Notes: generated from the sequence alone by a model not told the origin. DNA of 64,000 nt from Spirometra erinaceieuropaei (GCA_902702965.1 CACRXP010000001.1:2328006-2392005); one strand, 5' to 3'; counted from the first letter of the stretch, positions 37,301-43,135 are shown. Program-made: numbers and translations.

Positions 37301-37605
37301 GATGAAGGTTACGGCGGGTCGGGCTGGACACGCGTGCCGCCCCGAGGAATTATCCAGAAGAGGTATATTAGTTAGGAAAGCGGCTGAATTGACTCAGAGT
37401 CCAAGTTTCGGGTAAAGTTTTTAAGAGCACCAAAACGGATAAATCAAGAGTTGTGCTGCCACGGTCAGAACATACCCTCCAGTTTCATCTCGTGCAGTAA
37501 GTTTCTTATTTGCAAACGAGCGTGGGGCACAGACTGAGCGCTTTTAAAACAGCCTGACGCATCTTGCCAGCTCAAGATGCGGGGGAGAAGCAGCGGATCG
37601 GCCAT
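1280..37605 (-). CDS. Gene A: 13-exon gene for a large helical protein, family not recognised, 3' end outside window
   Basis: Exons in transcript order are 37605-37476, 29117-28988, 25187-25027, 22618-22485, 13383-13057, 9000-8925, 7914-7373, 5285-5196, 4692-4579, 2615-2371, 2293-2185, 2083-1988 and 1363-1280. Their lengths are 130, 130, 161, 134, 327, 76, 542, 90, 114, 245, 109, 96 and 84, which sum to 2238 nt or exactly 746 codons. Every junction joins in phase, and nearly all sites match consensus well. The predicted protein is rich in Leu/Ala helices such as RELLGLYSSFLRD, ALVNLSLCRLPTFE and AFLVLANLLANP. That pattern suggests an armadillo/HEAT-like solenoid, interrupted by a Ser/Thr/Pro/Gly-rich segment in exon 7. 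I do not recognise the family. The start codon in exon 1 is the least certain part because the frame is open upstream. The introns are large and full of mobile elements. Function and localisation are unknown. Confidence 0.75.
1364..1987 (-). other. Gene A intron 12
   Basis: This is 624 nt. It holds a 10-G run (about 1395-1404) that forms the acceptor pyrimidine tract on the minus strand. Nothing else is recognised. Confidence 0.6.
1988..2083 (-). CDS. Gene A exon 12
   Basis: Acceptor TGTTTTGTTGCAG|CTGTC after a long pyrimidine tract, and donor CTGGAGGAG|GTTGGTTC. It is 32 codons in phase 0 at both ends and contains LDDELFELLTCVFTSDGSVE. Confidence 0.78.
2185..2293 (-). CDS. Gene A exon 11
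   Basis: Acceptor CTTTCATGTCGCAG|GTCC and donor GACAAGCAC|GTAAGTTT. The intron separating it from exon 10 is only 77 nt. It encodes a short loop, then MRDRFLHKSLLFVRNLLADK. Confidence 0.8.
2371..2615 (-). CDS. Gene A exon 10
   Basis: Acceptor TTTTTACCTGTTTACAG|AAAT and donor ACACCCGG|GTGAGTTT, both strong. It is 81 codons plus 2 nt and includes SVQLFNSLMTLSADECP and MEAWSAALVWKLMTRCRQLL. The 2-nt overhang (GG) is completed by the G of exon 11. Confidence 0.8.
2616..4578 (-). other. Gene A intron 9
   Basis: This is 1963 nt. I see no mobile element or repeat that I can name and no further exon. Phases of exons 9 and 10 already match, so none is required. Confidence 0.5.
4579..4692 (-). CDS. 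Gene A exon 9
   Basis: Acceptor CTTCTCGTTTACCAG|ATCGC and donor CATTTGAG|GTAAGACA, both strong. It is 38 codons in phase 0 with HVKLVSVAASALVNLSLCRL, a typical armadillo-like helix pattern. Confidence 0.78.
4693..5195 (-). other. Gene A intron 8
   Basis: This is 503 nt. No repeat or exon is recognised. A minus-strand open frame spans it by chance. Confidence 0.5.
5196..5285 (-). CDS. Gene A exon 8
   Basis: Acceptor TTTATCCCTTAAG|AGTGATC and donor GCGTTCGG|GTAAGCGC. It is exactly 30 codons in phase 0 at both ends and contains DFLEHLTPFAGLFACLASEF. Confidence 0.75.
5286..7372 (-). other. Gene A intron 7, hosting a SINE
   Basis: The intron holds SINE copy 1 (6083-6435). The remainder (5286-6080 and 6440-7370) shows nothing I can identify. 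Confidence 0.5.
6083..6435 (-). mobile_element. tRNA-derived SINE, copy 1, with a partial second unit
   Basis: On the minus strand the head reads as a tRNA-like promoter: A box TGGCTCAGTGCTAGAG and B box GGGTTCGAATC (about 6280-6345). It is followed by a body ending in the motif GGCGCTCACCGATC read on plus near 6087. Upstream of the head a second tail-like piece (6395-6435, again with GCTCACCGATC) is joined through the linker GGGAATATCAATTATG. Copies 2 and 5 show the same junction. tRNA-derived SINEs are transcribed by Pol III and mobilised by LINE enzymes. Confidence 0.75.
7373..7914 (-). CDS. Gene A exon 7, Ser/Thr/Pro-rich insert
   Basis: Acceptor TTCCAAATTTGCAG|TCTTTG and donor GCCCTCAAG|GTGAGTAG. 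It is 542 nt, the longest exon of the gene. After an opening helix (SAVISCYAHLAD) it becomes Ser/Thr/Pro-rich with a run of five Gly, then basic (QRRPRRVLR), and ends LSDDEIALK. This reads like a disordered linker between helical blocks. An alternative acceptor CCCGCCTCAG lies within the exon near 7784. Confidence 0.7.
7915..8924 (-). other. Gene A intron 6
   Basis: It contains the left half of long-TIR copy (i) from 8277 and a 9-G run at 8731. The stretch 7915-8270 shows nothing recognisable. Confidence 0.5.
8925..9000 (-). CDS. Gene A exon 6, inside a long-TIR element
   Basis: Acceptor TTTTTCTCCTCAG|GTGGC and donor AAAGAGAC|GTAAGTG, both excellent. It is 25 codons plus 1 nt and contains FALKLIFFMVYHVPEAFET. 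Exon 5 ends in phase 0 and exon 7 needs one donated base, so an exon of length 1 mod 3 is required between them and this one fits. It lies between the left half (8277-8640) and right half (9102-9827) of a long-TIR element copy. Confidence 0.72.
9102..9211. repeat. Left arm of internal inverted repeat
   Basis: It pairs with 9453-9560. The arms are about 109 bp with only about five differences (for example CACCTC/CACGTC, TATATT/TACATT) and are separated by 241 bp. They lie inside long-TIR copy (i) and correspond to the inner-left segment of that family. Confidence 0.88.
9453..9560. repeat. Right arm of internal inverted repeat
   Basis: Reverse complement of 9102-9211, including the inverted form of AATATGCTTTCTTTTAGTCA. 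The near-identity of the arms suggests a recent origin or gene conversion. Confidence 0.88.
10783..10838. repeat. Dispersed ~55-bp motif, copy 1
   Basis: TTGGCCTGACCTGTGGATTC followed by CATCATCAGAGACAGTCACA. Related copies occur at 24073-24115 and 26211-26270. The core contains a small stem (GGATTC...GAATCC in the best copies). The family is unknown. Confidence 0.6.
11187..12159. mobile_element. Long-TIR element copy (ii), non-autonomous, TA-flanked
   Basis: The left terminus is TA|CAGTCAGTGACCGAC and the right terminus, read inverted, is TA|CAGTCGGTGAGCGGC. Total length is 973 bp, with terminal inverted repeats extending about 250 bp inward and including CTACTTAAGTA-like motifs. There is no long coding frame. 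The termini and TA flanks are the best evidence in the window for Tc1/mariner-type target-site duplication. Confidence 0.8.
13057..13383 (-). CDS. Gene A exon 5
   Basis: Acceptor CCTACTCATAG|GTTGTG and donor CGAACA|GTAAGTCC. It is 109 codons in phase 0 at both ends. The first half (TAERLVSILQ, SALISLTKLLALLATDPLLA) is clearly amphipathic helical. The second half, from about codon 60, is Pro/His-rich and less obviously coding, so an internal splice cannot be excluded. Confidence 0.68.
14068..14370 (-). mobile_element. tRNA-derived SINE, copy 2
   Basis: The body on plus contains GACAAGGGAGACTCGGGTGG and GGCTTATCAGCCGTCATCAG, as in the other copies. The tRNA-like head with CCGCTGAGCCACGGG lies near 14300-14315. 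The linker CCTGTCCGTTGCCATAGGAT and a tail-like piece follow to about 14370, the same composite junction as in copies 1 and 5. Confidence 0.7.
14560..16585 (-). mobile_element. RTE-type non-LTR retrotransposon pol remnant, interrupted by a SINE
   Basis: Read on minus, fragments appear in the order expected of an RTE pol. ARDVNGNLTADKSTIVERW is near 16420, SCDPTSASNRRCDTE near 16250, and an RT start (GIIVSVPKKGVKTERENYRG) near 15850. ADQ-type QTFPLRRILEF and DFAAAVDSVH follow near 15600-15680, SAGLSISAGKTKLLFSCI near 15200, and SQPIQERRLNWFGHVRRRPP near 14800. Many frameshifts and stops separate the pieces, and the YADD box is replaced by a non-catalytic sequence (AIDIVPLAPN). SINE copy 3 (about 15932-16208) splits it. 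It is a dead copy. Confidence 0.85.
15932..16208 (+). mobile_element. tRNA-derived SINE, copy 3, nested in the RTE remnant
   Basis: The head TGCTCAGTGGTTAGAGGCGT (A box) is followed by GGTCGCGGGATCGGGCCCTA (B-box region). The body contains GGCTGGCTGATGACGGTCAG and the tail GATCGGTGAGCGCCCCCCTC. RTE coding sequence flanks it on both sides (WLHEL-type at 15905, SCDPTSA-type at 16250), so the SINE inserted after the RTE copy. It belongs to the same subfamily as copy 4. Confidence 0.78.
16594..16815 (-). mobile_element. tRNA-derived SINE, copy 4, head truncated
   Basis: Nearly the inverted sequence of copy 3 (GGGCGCTCACCGACAATTCT, GACAAGGGAGACTGGAATGG, GGCTTATTAGCCGTCGTCAG). It ends at GGGGCTCGAAAGG, so most of the tRNA-like head is missing. 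It abuts the RTE remnant at about 16590 and faces copy 3 in inverted orientation. Confidence 0.75.
18244..18562. repeat. Near-perfect inverted repeat (foldback), 156-bp arms, 8-nt loop
   Basis: Arms 18244-18399 and 18408-18562 are reverse complements with fewer than ten differences and are separated only by ATAGGCTG. The arms could form an almost perfect 155-bp hairpin. The right side continues to a TIR-like end TCACCTTACCCTAAA at 18629-18643. Half of the same sequence recurs at 24397-24463 and 24574-24763. I infer a foldback or MITE-type element, or a palindromic rearrangement of one. Confidence 0.9.
18629..18643. repeat. TIR-like terminus shared with the 24.56-kb element
   Basis: TCACCTTACCCTAAA matches the right terminus of the element at 24560-24763 except for one base. 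A matching left terminus was not found beside the 18.2-kb arm. Confidence 0.6.
20400..21799. mobile_element. Long-TIR element copy (iv), divergent subfamily with internal duplication
   Basis: The left arm (about 20400-20595, including CGCTTGAATAAACTACATTA and CTCCTCAAGTAGT) is the inverted counterpart of the right arm at 21650-21799 (ACTACTTGAGGAGTCATTTT, CCTACCTAAG). The inner segment plus right arm is present twice (20595-21180 and 21184-21775). The inner frame METLDASVTTDRVQNYLGIE occurs in both repeats but does not resemble a transposase. Confidence 0.65.
20595..21775. repeat. Direct tandem duplication of ~590 bp with an ambiguous base at the junction
   Basis: 20595-21180 and 21184-21775 are about 95% identical by eye, with small indels such as the extra TTCTTACTC in the second copy near 21215. 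The only ambiguous base in the window, N at 21182, sits exactly at the junction. That raises the possibility of an assembly join. Confidence 0.92.
22485..22618 (-). CDS. Gene A exon 4
   Basis: Acceptor CCTTTTTATAG|TTGAGTC and donor GTTGCTCGC|GTAAGTCC, both near consensus. It encodes an acidic helix-forming segment with EEYSLLEAALLFLKTLF followed by an Asp/Glu-rich tail. It is in phase with exons 3 and 5. Confidence 0.78.
22860..23060 (-). mobile_element. Fragment shared with the tail of the zinc-finger RT element
   Basis: CACTCCCCTCTCCTACCAAA...CCGGTGCCAAGACCGAGTCA matches 30070-30150 (CACACCCTCTCCTCCCTCAC...CCGGCTACAAGAAGAAGTCA) in the same orientation. At 30 kb that sequence lies just past the C-terminal end of the RT element, so this looks like a 5'-truncated tail. 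Confidence 0.5.
24061..24153. repeat. 30-bp inverted repeat (29/30 match) around a short loop
   Basis: 24061-24090 and 24124-24153 are reverse complements with one mismatch, joined by a 33-nt loop. The right half of the left arm and the loop (GACGTTTCGGATTC, AATCAGAGA) also resemble the dispersed motif at 10783 and 26211. Confidence 0.85.
24560..24763. mobile_element. Small TIR element (MITE-like), 204 bp
   Basis: It starts TTTAGGGTAAGGTGA and ends TCACCTTACCCCAAA, inverted with one or two differences. There is no coding capacity. The interior (24580-24690) matches the right arm of the 18.4-kb foldback. A further 67 bp at 24397-24463 matches that foldback's left arm. No clear target duplication is seen. 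Confidence 0.65.
25027..25187 (-). CDS. Gene A exon 3
   Basis: Acceptor TTTTTGCTAAG|AATTATG and donor CCAACTGG|GTAGGTG. It encodes a segment containing SDKPVNLKRELLGLYSSFLR and FLNNLLQL. It needs 1 nt to complete its first codon and leaves 1 nt, matching both neighbours. Confidence 0.72.
25188..28987 (-). other. Gene A intron 2
   Basis: Apart from the dispersed motif at 26211-26270, I find no identifiable element or exon in these 3.8 kb. Confidence 0.5.
26211..26270. repeat. Dispersed ~55-bp motif, copy 3
   Basis: TTGGCCTGACGTTTCGGATT followed by CCGAATCCATCATCAGAGAC. It is the clearest copy, with GGATTC and GAATCC forming a short stem. Confidence 0.65.
28988..29117 (-). CDS. Gene A exon 2
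   Basis: Acceptor CTTTGGCTCAG|AGAAGCG and donor GCAGTACG|GTTAGTT. It encodes KRFMAFCTEPGDLSWSTVTR and continues as a helical segment. A second good acceptor, CACCTCCCCAG at 29136, would lengthen the exon by 19 nt but does not match the phase of exon 1. I prefer 29117 for that reason. Confidence 0.65.
29930..32640 (-). mobile_element. Non-LTR retrotransposon (RT plus C-terminal C2H2-type tail), endonuclease missing
   Basis: Fragments on minus follow the order of a complete pol: QLIQRLEDL near 32540, NNLLAEKNRQHKAY near 32370, TTLLTEKLQ near 32110 and PSTIS near 32040. Then come GAVSEEFAVTSRVKQGCVLA (RT motif B region) near 31390-31430, TYKAVILASLLYGADTWAV near 30900 and CLRRILKLRWQ near 30810. 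Finally a zinc-finger-like tail includes RIHRIVTGAPVPGAPT near 30460. Frameshifts are frequent and the YADD motif was not found. The copy ends on its 5' side near 32640, so the endonuclease is absent. Orientation is the same as gene A. Confidence 0.82.
33262..33560 (-). other. GC-rich open frame of unknown nature
   Basis: Two overlapping minus frames (96 and 79 codons) cover a C-rich stretch. One begins MVCDICQGRLADFLC, which superficially resembles a Cys-rich motif, but no full zinc-binding set follows. No splice sites were identified. It may be a repeat fragment. Confidence 0.15.
34518..35469. mobile_element. Long-TIR element copy (iii)
   Basis: The left end is CAGTTATTAGCCGATTTCAT and the right end, read inverted, is AGTCAGTGACCGATCTCAC next to TA. 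Length is 952 bp. TIRs span about 240 bp and carry ATTACTTAGGTGCGGTTGTA and its inverted partner. The inner part (CCCTTTCTTCAAGCAAGGAA, ACCAAATGAGTGCAAGAAAA) matches copy (iv). No transposase is present. Confidence 0.78.
37476..37605 (-). CDS. Gene A exon 1 (candidate start codon)
   Basis: The frame begins MADPLLLPRILSWQDASGCF and runs 43 codons plus 1 nt to the donor CTGGAGG|GTATGTT. The frame stays open for about 29 codons upstream of this Met, so translation could start earlier or an upstream exon could join. The leftover G fits the exon 2 acceptor at 29117 (G+AG gives Glu). Confidence 0.55.
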
Positions 37606-38129
37606 GTTGAGGTCGCCAAAAGATCCACATAGGAAGACTGAAAAGATAACGATCGTAATTAGTCCGTATGTCTGTACAAACGCAGGCGACAATATAGCAA
37701 AACGAGAAAACCTTCGAAAATGCTTTTGACAAATGACCCCAGCGGACCTCTTAATTTAACTCGCCTGTATGCCCAACGGGTGTTATTACTTAAGCAAGGA
37801 AGCAAAAAACAGCTTGGTATGTTTTAATAGGCATTCCCGGTTGTTGTTCGAATATCCGCAATTTCTGAAGAGAAATTCGGGTAGACTGAGACTAAAGGCA
37901 AAAACGCGTGCTGCAAAATGGTTGCGTTTGCGATAAGGTTATTTTTTAAATAAAATATCAGTCATGAAACATGTGCTCTTAATTAGCTTTCCCTTTTTCA
38001 AGGAGGAACGACTGAAATCCCAAGTGCATAATGTCCAGATTAAGAAAAAGTGTATTTTACAGTCAGAGTTATTGCAACGTAAAAACGGTCCAACAAAAGA
38101 GCAAAGTAAAAAAGCCGGGTTCGAGCGAG
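37606..38129. promoter_or_regulatory. Putative bidirectional promoter interval
   Basis: The 524 bp lie between the first Met of gene A (minus) and the candidate first Met of a plus-strand frame. I did not identify a TATA box or initiator. The assignment rests only on the head-to-head arrangement. Confidence 0.25.
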
Positions 38130-38363
38130 ATGGCAACCCCGGAGACATCGCGTCAAATTCGGTTCAGTACATGGGCGAGTCAGCTCAGTCAGAGAGTACA
38201 GAGAGCAAAGTTGCTGGCCGATTATGTGATTACTGCTTTAGTACGTGGCCCGAAAGCCAAATTAGAAGAATGGAGGACAGGCACTAAAAACCAAATGCGC
38301 CCATGCGGTGTAAACATTCTGAGCACGCGAACCATGTCAAGCATACGCACAGAATTGTCTTGA
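38130..38363 (+). CDS. Candidate first exon of a divergent gene
   Basis: The ATG at 38130 has a favourable context (GAG|ATG|G). The frame reads MATPETSRQIRFSTWASQLS, then a basic helical stretch (RVQRAKLLADYVITAL) and RGPKAKLEEWRTG. A possible donor TTTA|GTACGTGG at 38241 would give 37 codons in phase 0. Without it the frame runs to a stop at 38363. The composition looks coding, but I do not recognise the protein and found no second exon. Confidence 0.3.
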   Translation: MATPETSRQIRFSTWASQLSQRVQRAKLLADYVITALVRGPKAKLEEWRTGTKNQMRPCGVNILSTRTMSSIRTELS

Positions 38364-41149
38364 CGAAAGACTTGTATACCCGTCAACTTCCCTTCAGACT
38401 GGCTTCCAGTCGATTATGAGCGGACTAGATTAGGTTTGATGAAAATCACCCAAGTTTGGTTGACGTGGTGGCTGACTTTATTATCTTACCCGTTTACCCG
38501 AAAGTTCGACCAAAGGCAATAATCTTCCACTAGTCTCCCTTGTCTATCATGACCGGAACGACACTTCCGAACGCGAAACTCGGGATGACCACATTCGGTT
38601 TGCAGGCGCATTTCGGGAGCCCTCTCATCACATTAAATTTCTGGCAAAGAGCTCATCATTAGCACAGCGGCATCCGCATAATCTTAACCTGTAATACACA
38701 AACCATGGTTTTCTGTGACATAAGTGTGGCCCAGCAGCGCGTGTTGGAAAACTTATTTTACCACGTAATTGAACAGAATGTATGAGAGAACACAGCTCTC
38801 ACAGACACTCAGACGAGATTTGATGCGATGTCATCTCGCAGTATGCAGCCGATTCTTATTTCCGACAGAATACAGGAACTGCAAGGAGGACAACAGTATT
38901 GTGCCAAAGACCGTACGTACATTAGTGACTAAAACCTGTCGAAGCCGTCGTATTTAAGACCAACTGAGTTGCCTAGTTGGCACTCCATTTAATGGCTACT
39001 GAGTATCAGCATGGATAGAGAGCCCTTATGACCGTCGGTGTGAGAGCATCTAGCACGGTCTAATGGAGTACTGACTTTTTTTAGTGACGATCCCACCTGG
39101 TAAACGAAACGGTTCTCAACGTGGTAGTTACTCGCCACGTGTGAACGTCATCGATAAAAGTGGTGAAATGAGTTTCAGGCTGTCATAACGGCAAATTGCC
39201 CTAAGATAGTAGGTCTGGATCCAGTTAAGTAGTAGACGCGCTAGCGTGTGGCATGAGCAACAATCGAGAGAAAAGCTATATTTGAAGTAAACCAGATAGA
39301 CGAAATGGTTCTCAGCGACGGTGGTGATGCTTGCGATTTGTGATTTGGGTAGAAGTTACTTAAGAGGAAAGCGAATGTGTTAATAGTATGTGACAAAGTG
39401 CTTTTAACACAGCGGCTCGTCGCTTATGGCGATGATTGGAGCGAAAACTTCACTCTTGCCAGTGGTTATGGTTATTTGCCCAAAGGGCGTCTAACCAGTC
39501 GGCAACTACCGTTGAGCATTCACATTATTTGACTAACAACAACACTGGTCTACCTGTCCTCAGCATTCATGAGATAAGTCGAAAATAATCATGGGTGATG
39601 ACTCGGGCCCGAACGAGAATACAGATAGGATTCTAAATTCAAATATGACGGTGGAGAAATCTGTATATTATGACCCACAGTATTCGCCTGGTCGTAATAC
39701 CGTCCTGGCTTTTAGTCTTATCATGAGCATGAAGCCCAGTCGTTAGGTCGTGATCAAGCATACCCGCGAGTATTACCGAAGCATGGGCTGTAACCGCTTA
39801 TTTCTCAGACACTGGAGCAAGCCTTTGACGAACTTCGTCCCACTGGTGACAATCTGCAGACGTGTCGAGTAGCCCACAGCTGGGTTGGAATGATAACCCG
39901 TCTTCCCTGTATCACTATCAAAGGGCATTTTCGCTAGAATACAGCCAGCGCCAGGTGTTTTTTTTTTGTTTTTCAGTCTTTTTATTACGTCCACAGACTT
40001 GCTAGTGTGAGGTGAAGTCGCGGAAATATTCGGTCACCGCAGGATCTTCAAACCAGACAGCAGCCAAGCAGGTCGAGTCTGTTGAGAAGCATGTTACTCC
40101 TGCGAGTGTCATGCTTACCAGTGGCGACCTTTCCGCGCATTGGCTGCCCTGATTGTTGAGGCCGATGGGTGATCTGACAGGCTTACAGACAAAATTTAGT
40201 ACACCTTCCTGATGCCACAGGTAGGTAGATTGCGTTCCTGATCGCAACCAGTTTTGCAGCATCATCAGTCATAGTCGGGTCATACGGAAAGCGTATTCCA
40301 ACAACGAAAGCCGCTGAAGTCTGAACTGTCTTGAAGGTGGGCTGCCCTTGCACTGTCAGCCTATGTTGTTTCAGCAGAGATCAAACTCCTGAGACAGCTA
40401 TTACGGCTTAGCACCTTCTGCGAAGTATTTTAAAGAATAAGTTTCAGTGTAGGCCTGTTGTCATACAGATACGAAGTCTTAGACGTGGTTGTTGTCTGCA
40501 CCAGCGCAGTAAAGTGACTAGACAGTCAGCAGGGGATTTGTGATGTTGGTAGGATCTTCAAGATGGCCCGGATTGAAGCATTCATAGGTCGTCTTTTCGA
40601 CAACAATCTGGGTCGCAAACGAATTCTTATGAGAATACAGCCAGAGCCATTTTCGCTGCTGGAGCTGGTAAGGCTTGCCATCGTGCTTCGGCGACAGACT
40701 CACCTCCGACAGGTATCTTACTTCCCCATCCTGGTATTTTAATAAGACAGTAGGAAGGTCGGACGAGAAGATATGCCCAAATTACAGACTGAAGCTCGTC
40801 AAGAAGAGCCTTCAGAAAATAGCCAGAATGCAACCGCAACAACTGTGACACTTACGGCAGTACCACGAAAACTTGCAGGCTCCCAACGAAAATGAGAGTC
40901 TATTTTGGTCACTTGGGGACCGAAACAAGATGACAACCAGAGTTGAGGGTAACAGCACTGTTGTATGACTGGGAACTTTTCCCGGGGTTAGCTGACTTAA
41001 TGCTGAGAGGGCGAAGATAAGACAAGAGCGCCGCAGAAGGACAGACAAAGTACACTATGTATCCTGCCAAAGATTTCATAATTAGGCTATGTGTGGCAAG
41101 ACGGTCGGAAGAAGTGTTATAATGAATAGAAATTTAGAGAAGAACTCAC
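38364..41149. other. Unassigned interval; should contain the remaining exons of gene B
   Basis: Gene B exon 3 ends with a donor at 41150, so its next exon should lie here on minus. I could not find one with confidence. Between 39770 and 40900 several minus frames contain related-looking phrases (GCILAKMPFDSDTGKTGYHS, TTYECFNPGHLEDPTNIT) and the plus motif GAATACAGCCAG occurs twice, which suggests remnants of an unclassified repeat. Nothing else is recognised. Confidence 0.35.
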
Positions 41150-41312
41150 TCTGTTCTAGTCCTAAATCCCTCATGCCGGTATCTAGATACATGAGAGGTC
41201 GTATCGATTCGAACTCCTTTTTGACACGATCGCATGCAACCCTGCCAAAATCCATAAAGCTGGCGGTTGGAAGGGTCGGCTTCGCTCTAAAGTCGTCGGA
41301 AAAACAGTGAGC
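41150..41312 (-). CDS. Gene B exon 3
   Basis: 54 codons plus 1 nt, with AHCFSDDFRAKPTLP and YLDTGMRDLGLEQ, the latter resembling the RD-hydrophobic-E block of the family. The donor is GAACAGA|GTGAGTTC. The frame stays open beyond the donor, but that extension no longer resembles the family. Confidence 0.68.
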
Positions 41313-41997
41313 CTACGAGAAAAGGATGGTGTGGAAGCCCGCGTTACCTTAGTCAGTAAATACGAGTACAACACCTGATGGGTCAGGCGATAACCGGACA
41401 TAAGTCCGGTAAAGAAAAGTTCCTTACAAAATCTTGAAATATTACACTGATCAAATTTAAGATTTTCTAGACAACTATCACTGTCCTTTTCAGTCAGTTC
41501 TGAAGCCTTATGTAAAAAATCAGATGCTTACCTTGTTTGGAGTCAATCAATTTAACGGAAGGAGATGGATGGTATGAAAGCGGTTGCCAGTCTATATCAA
41601 GAATGAAACCCAGACGCCTAATGCTTGTTAAATTTTTCGACATAAGGTGTTTGGCTGCCGTGTCATACACACGACTGGCAACTAATTCGAGTGCACATGT
41701 CTGCTGTGTGATCCAGAAAGGAGCCGAGCCGGCGAAGTAGCATAAGTTAAACAATGTTCCTAGATGCAACTTCGAAATACAAGGTGAATTACTCTGCAAT
41801 ACTTTGAGGCCCAGGATACCGTCTAATTCCATCGACTGAAAGTTACGTTCATAATAGGCAGTGGACTTTTCAAAAGATAATAGAATATCATATAAGTTGG
41901 ACGATTTTTGCCCATGTGGGTGTACTTTATCTGCAACAGCAACTTCAAACGGCACTATGAGTAAGAGAAGAACGCCAATTCCACGATAAAGGCACAT
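41150..41997 (-). CDS. Gene B: secreted C16orf89/UPF0764-family protein, exons 1-3 of a partial gene
   Basis: Three exons (41997-41532, 41499-41348, 41312-41150) join in phase through introns of 32 and 35 nt, giving 260 codons plus 1 nt. The N-terminus is a signal peptide (MCLYRGIGVLLLLIVPFEVA). Family hallmarks follow in order: SFEKSTAYYERNF and LDGILGLKVLQ in exon 1, a Cys-containing block CNISRFCKELF, then SGYRLTHQVLY in exon 2, and TGMRDLGLEQ in exon 3. These correspond to conserved blocks I recall from vertebrate C16orf89, a secreted protein of unknown biochemical role. The C-terminal third is missing here and should lie downstream on minus. The assignment is by remembered motif similarity, not by a search. 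Confidence 0.78.
41313..41347 (-). other. 35-nt intron of gene B
   Basis: It starts GTAACGCGGGCTTCC and ends CCTTTTCTCGTAG. Phase 0 on both sides. Confidence 0.75.
41348..41499 (-). CDS. Gene B exon 2
   Basis: 2 nt plus 50 codons. It encodes ELTEKDSDSCLENLKF, CNISRFCKELFFTG and SGYRLTHQVLYSYLLTK, the most diagnostic block of the family. The donor is CTGACTAAG|GTAACG. Confidence 0.82.
41500..41531 (-). other. 32-nt intron of gene B
   Basis: It runs from GTAAGCATCTGATTTTTTAC to GGCTTCAG. Splicing joins G (exon 1) with AA (exon 2) as a Glu codon. Reading through instead would keep the exon 1 frame open for only about a dozen codons and lose the family motifs of exon 2, so the intron is well supported. 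Confidence 0.75.
41532..41997 (-). CDS. Gene B exon 1 with signal peptide
   Basis: 155 codons plus 1 nt. The Met at 41997 is chosen because a basic residue and an 11-residue hydrophobic core follow directly, with likely cleavage near residue 22 (VAVA|DK). The donor is AAACAAG|GTAAGCATC. It contains the LDGILGLKVLQ motif near residue 59. Confidence 0.82.
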
Positions 41998-43135
41998 CTT
42001 CAAGGAACGATTGTTTGCACGGTGACGTCGCCAACTAAGATCTTCGCACAGACCGTCCTGAGCCGGGTAAGATACAAGCAGCTCTAATTTAAATCAGTTA
42101 CCTGAATATGTCCTAATAATTTTCTGAAGATTAATTATGGCCTTGAGTACGGACTATAATGTCCTGGGGACTTGGCGAAGGAACAGTCTGGGGATCAATA
42201 GGGTTTGGGTATAACTTCCGCTTCTTGGTCAAGGACTCCGACTCCTGAGCGTTCGCACCTAAGGTATCCATCACAAAGGCATTCGTTGCAGACACACAGG
42301 TAAGTCATGAATATTAAACGATGGGTGGAAGATGTCAACAGTTTATTGACCGTGAGAGATAATGTATGACAGTGAACTGACGCCGAAACTCGGTTGCAAA
42401 AAAACGAACGGTAACGAACGATAGAAAAAGAGTCATAAACGAAAACATCAGAAACTTGATATGTACATGGATACACGCAAAATGCGGTTCAAAAATCTGG
42501 GAAAAGATGAAACAGTAGACGCATAAGAATCAACGCACAACAAAAGCAGATAAACGAAAAGTTGTCAACGATTGGACTTATCAGATCGATCATCACCGGT
42601 GATCGACTTGAGTGAGTAGTCCTCACGATCGATCTACAAAAAGAGTGAGTGACGTTAAAACAAAGGGGTTTCTGTCCGTCAGGTCTGTTGGGGTGTTACA
42701 GGACTGTACACTCGGGATTATCAAACACTTCTGATTGTAATTTCGAAGGGTTTGAAGATCATATAATAGTATAAAAGTATAAAAGGCTTTACGGATGGGC
42801 CGAATAAAAGATCCTAAGGATGAATCGGAACGGCCAAGACCGCTACAAATTGTCCGCCAGAATGAGGAACATGAAATCCGCACCACAAACTGTCCACCCA
42901 GTAGATTTTTTAACGGGATCTTTCGCGCGCGTATAGAGAGCAATGGAGATGGTCAAAAGCGAAAGTCCTCAGGAGGTCGAACATAGACGAGAAAAGTCTC
43001 AAAATACTGGACGGATAAGTAGACATATCCAGAGGGCATTCCTCTGGAAAAACGTATGACCCAGACCGCTTGGATGTGACGGACATCAGTCCATCTCGAT
43101 CAGCTCCGGCTTCCTTTTGCATTTAATCCAATGAA
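41998..43135. other. Interval upstream of gene B, into the 5' region of retrotransposon 1
   Basis: 41998-42780 is expected to hold the gene B promoter. I see no motif I would name apart from a 12-bp palindrome ATCACCGGTGAT near 42590. From about 42795 a basic plus frame (DESERPRPLQIVRQNEEHEI) may be ORF1 or leader remnants of the following retrotransposon. Confidence 0.35.

Larger units (their letters stand above)
29118..37475 (-). other. Gene A intron 1
   Basis: 8.4 kb, holding the zinc-finger RT element (29930-32640) and long-TIR copy (iii) (34518-35469). 33300-33700 is C/G-rich with a 96-codon frame of unknown meaning. 29120-29925, 32650-33260, 33710-34515 and 35475-37475 show nothing I can name. 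Confidence 0.5.

Noticed and set aside
40812..41048. Exon 4 of gene B (phrase LSFCGALV resembling the family's FCG block)
   Set aside because: The frame stops after about 15 residues and no matching acceptor phase or donor was found.
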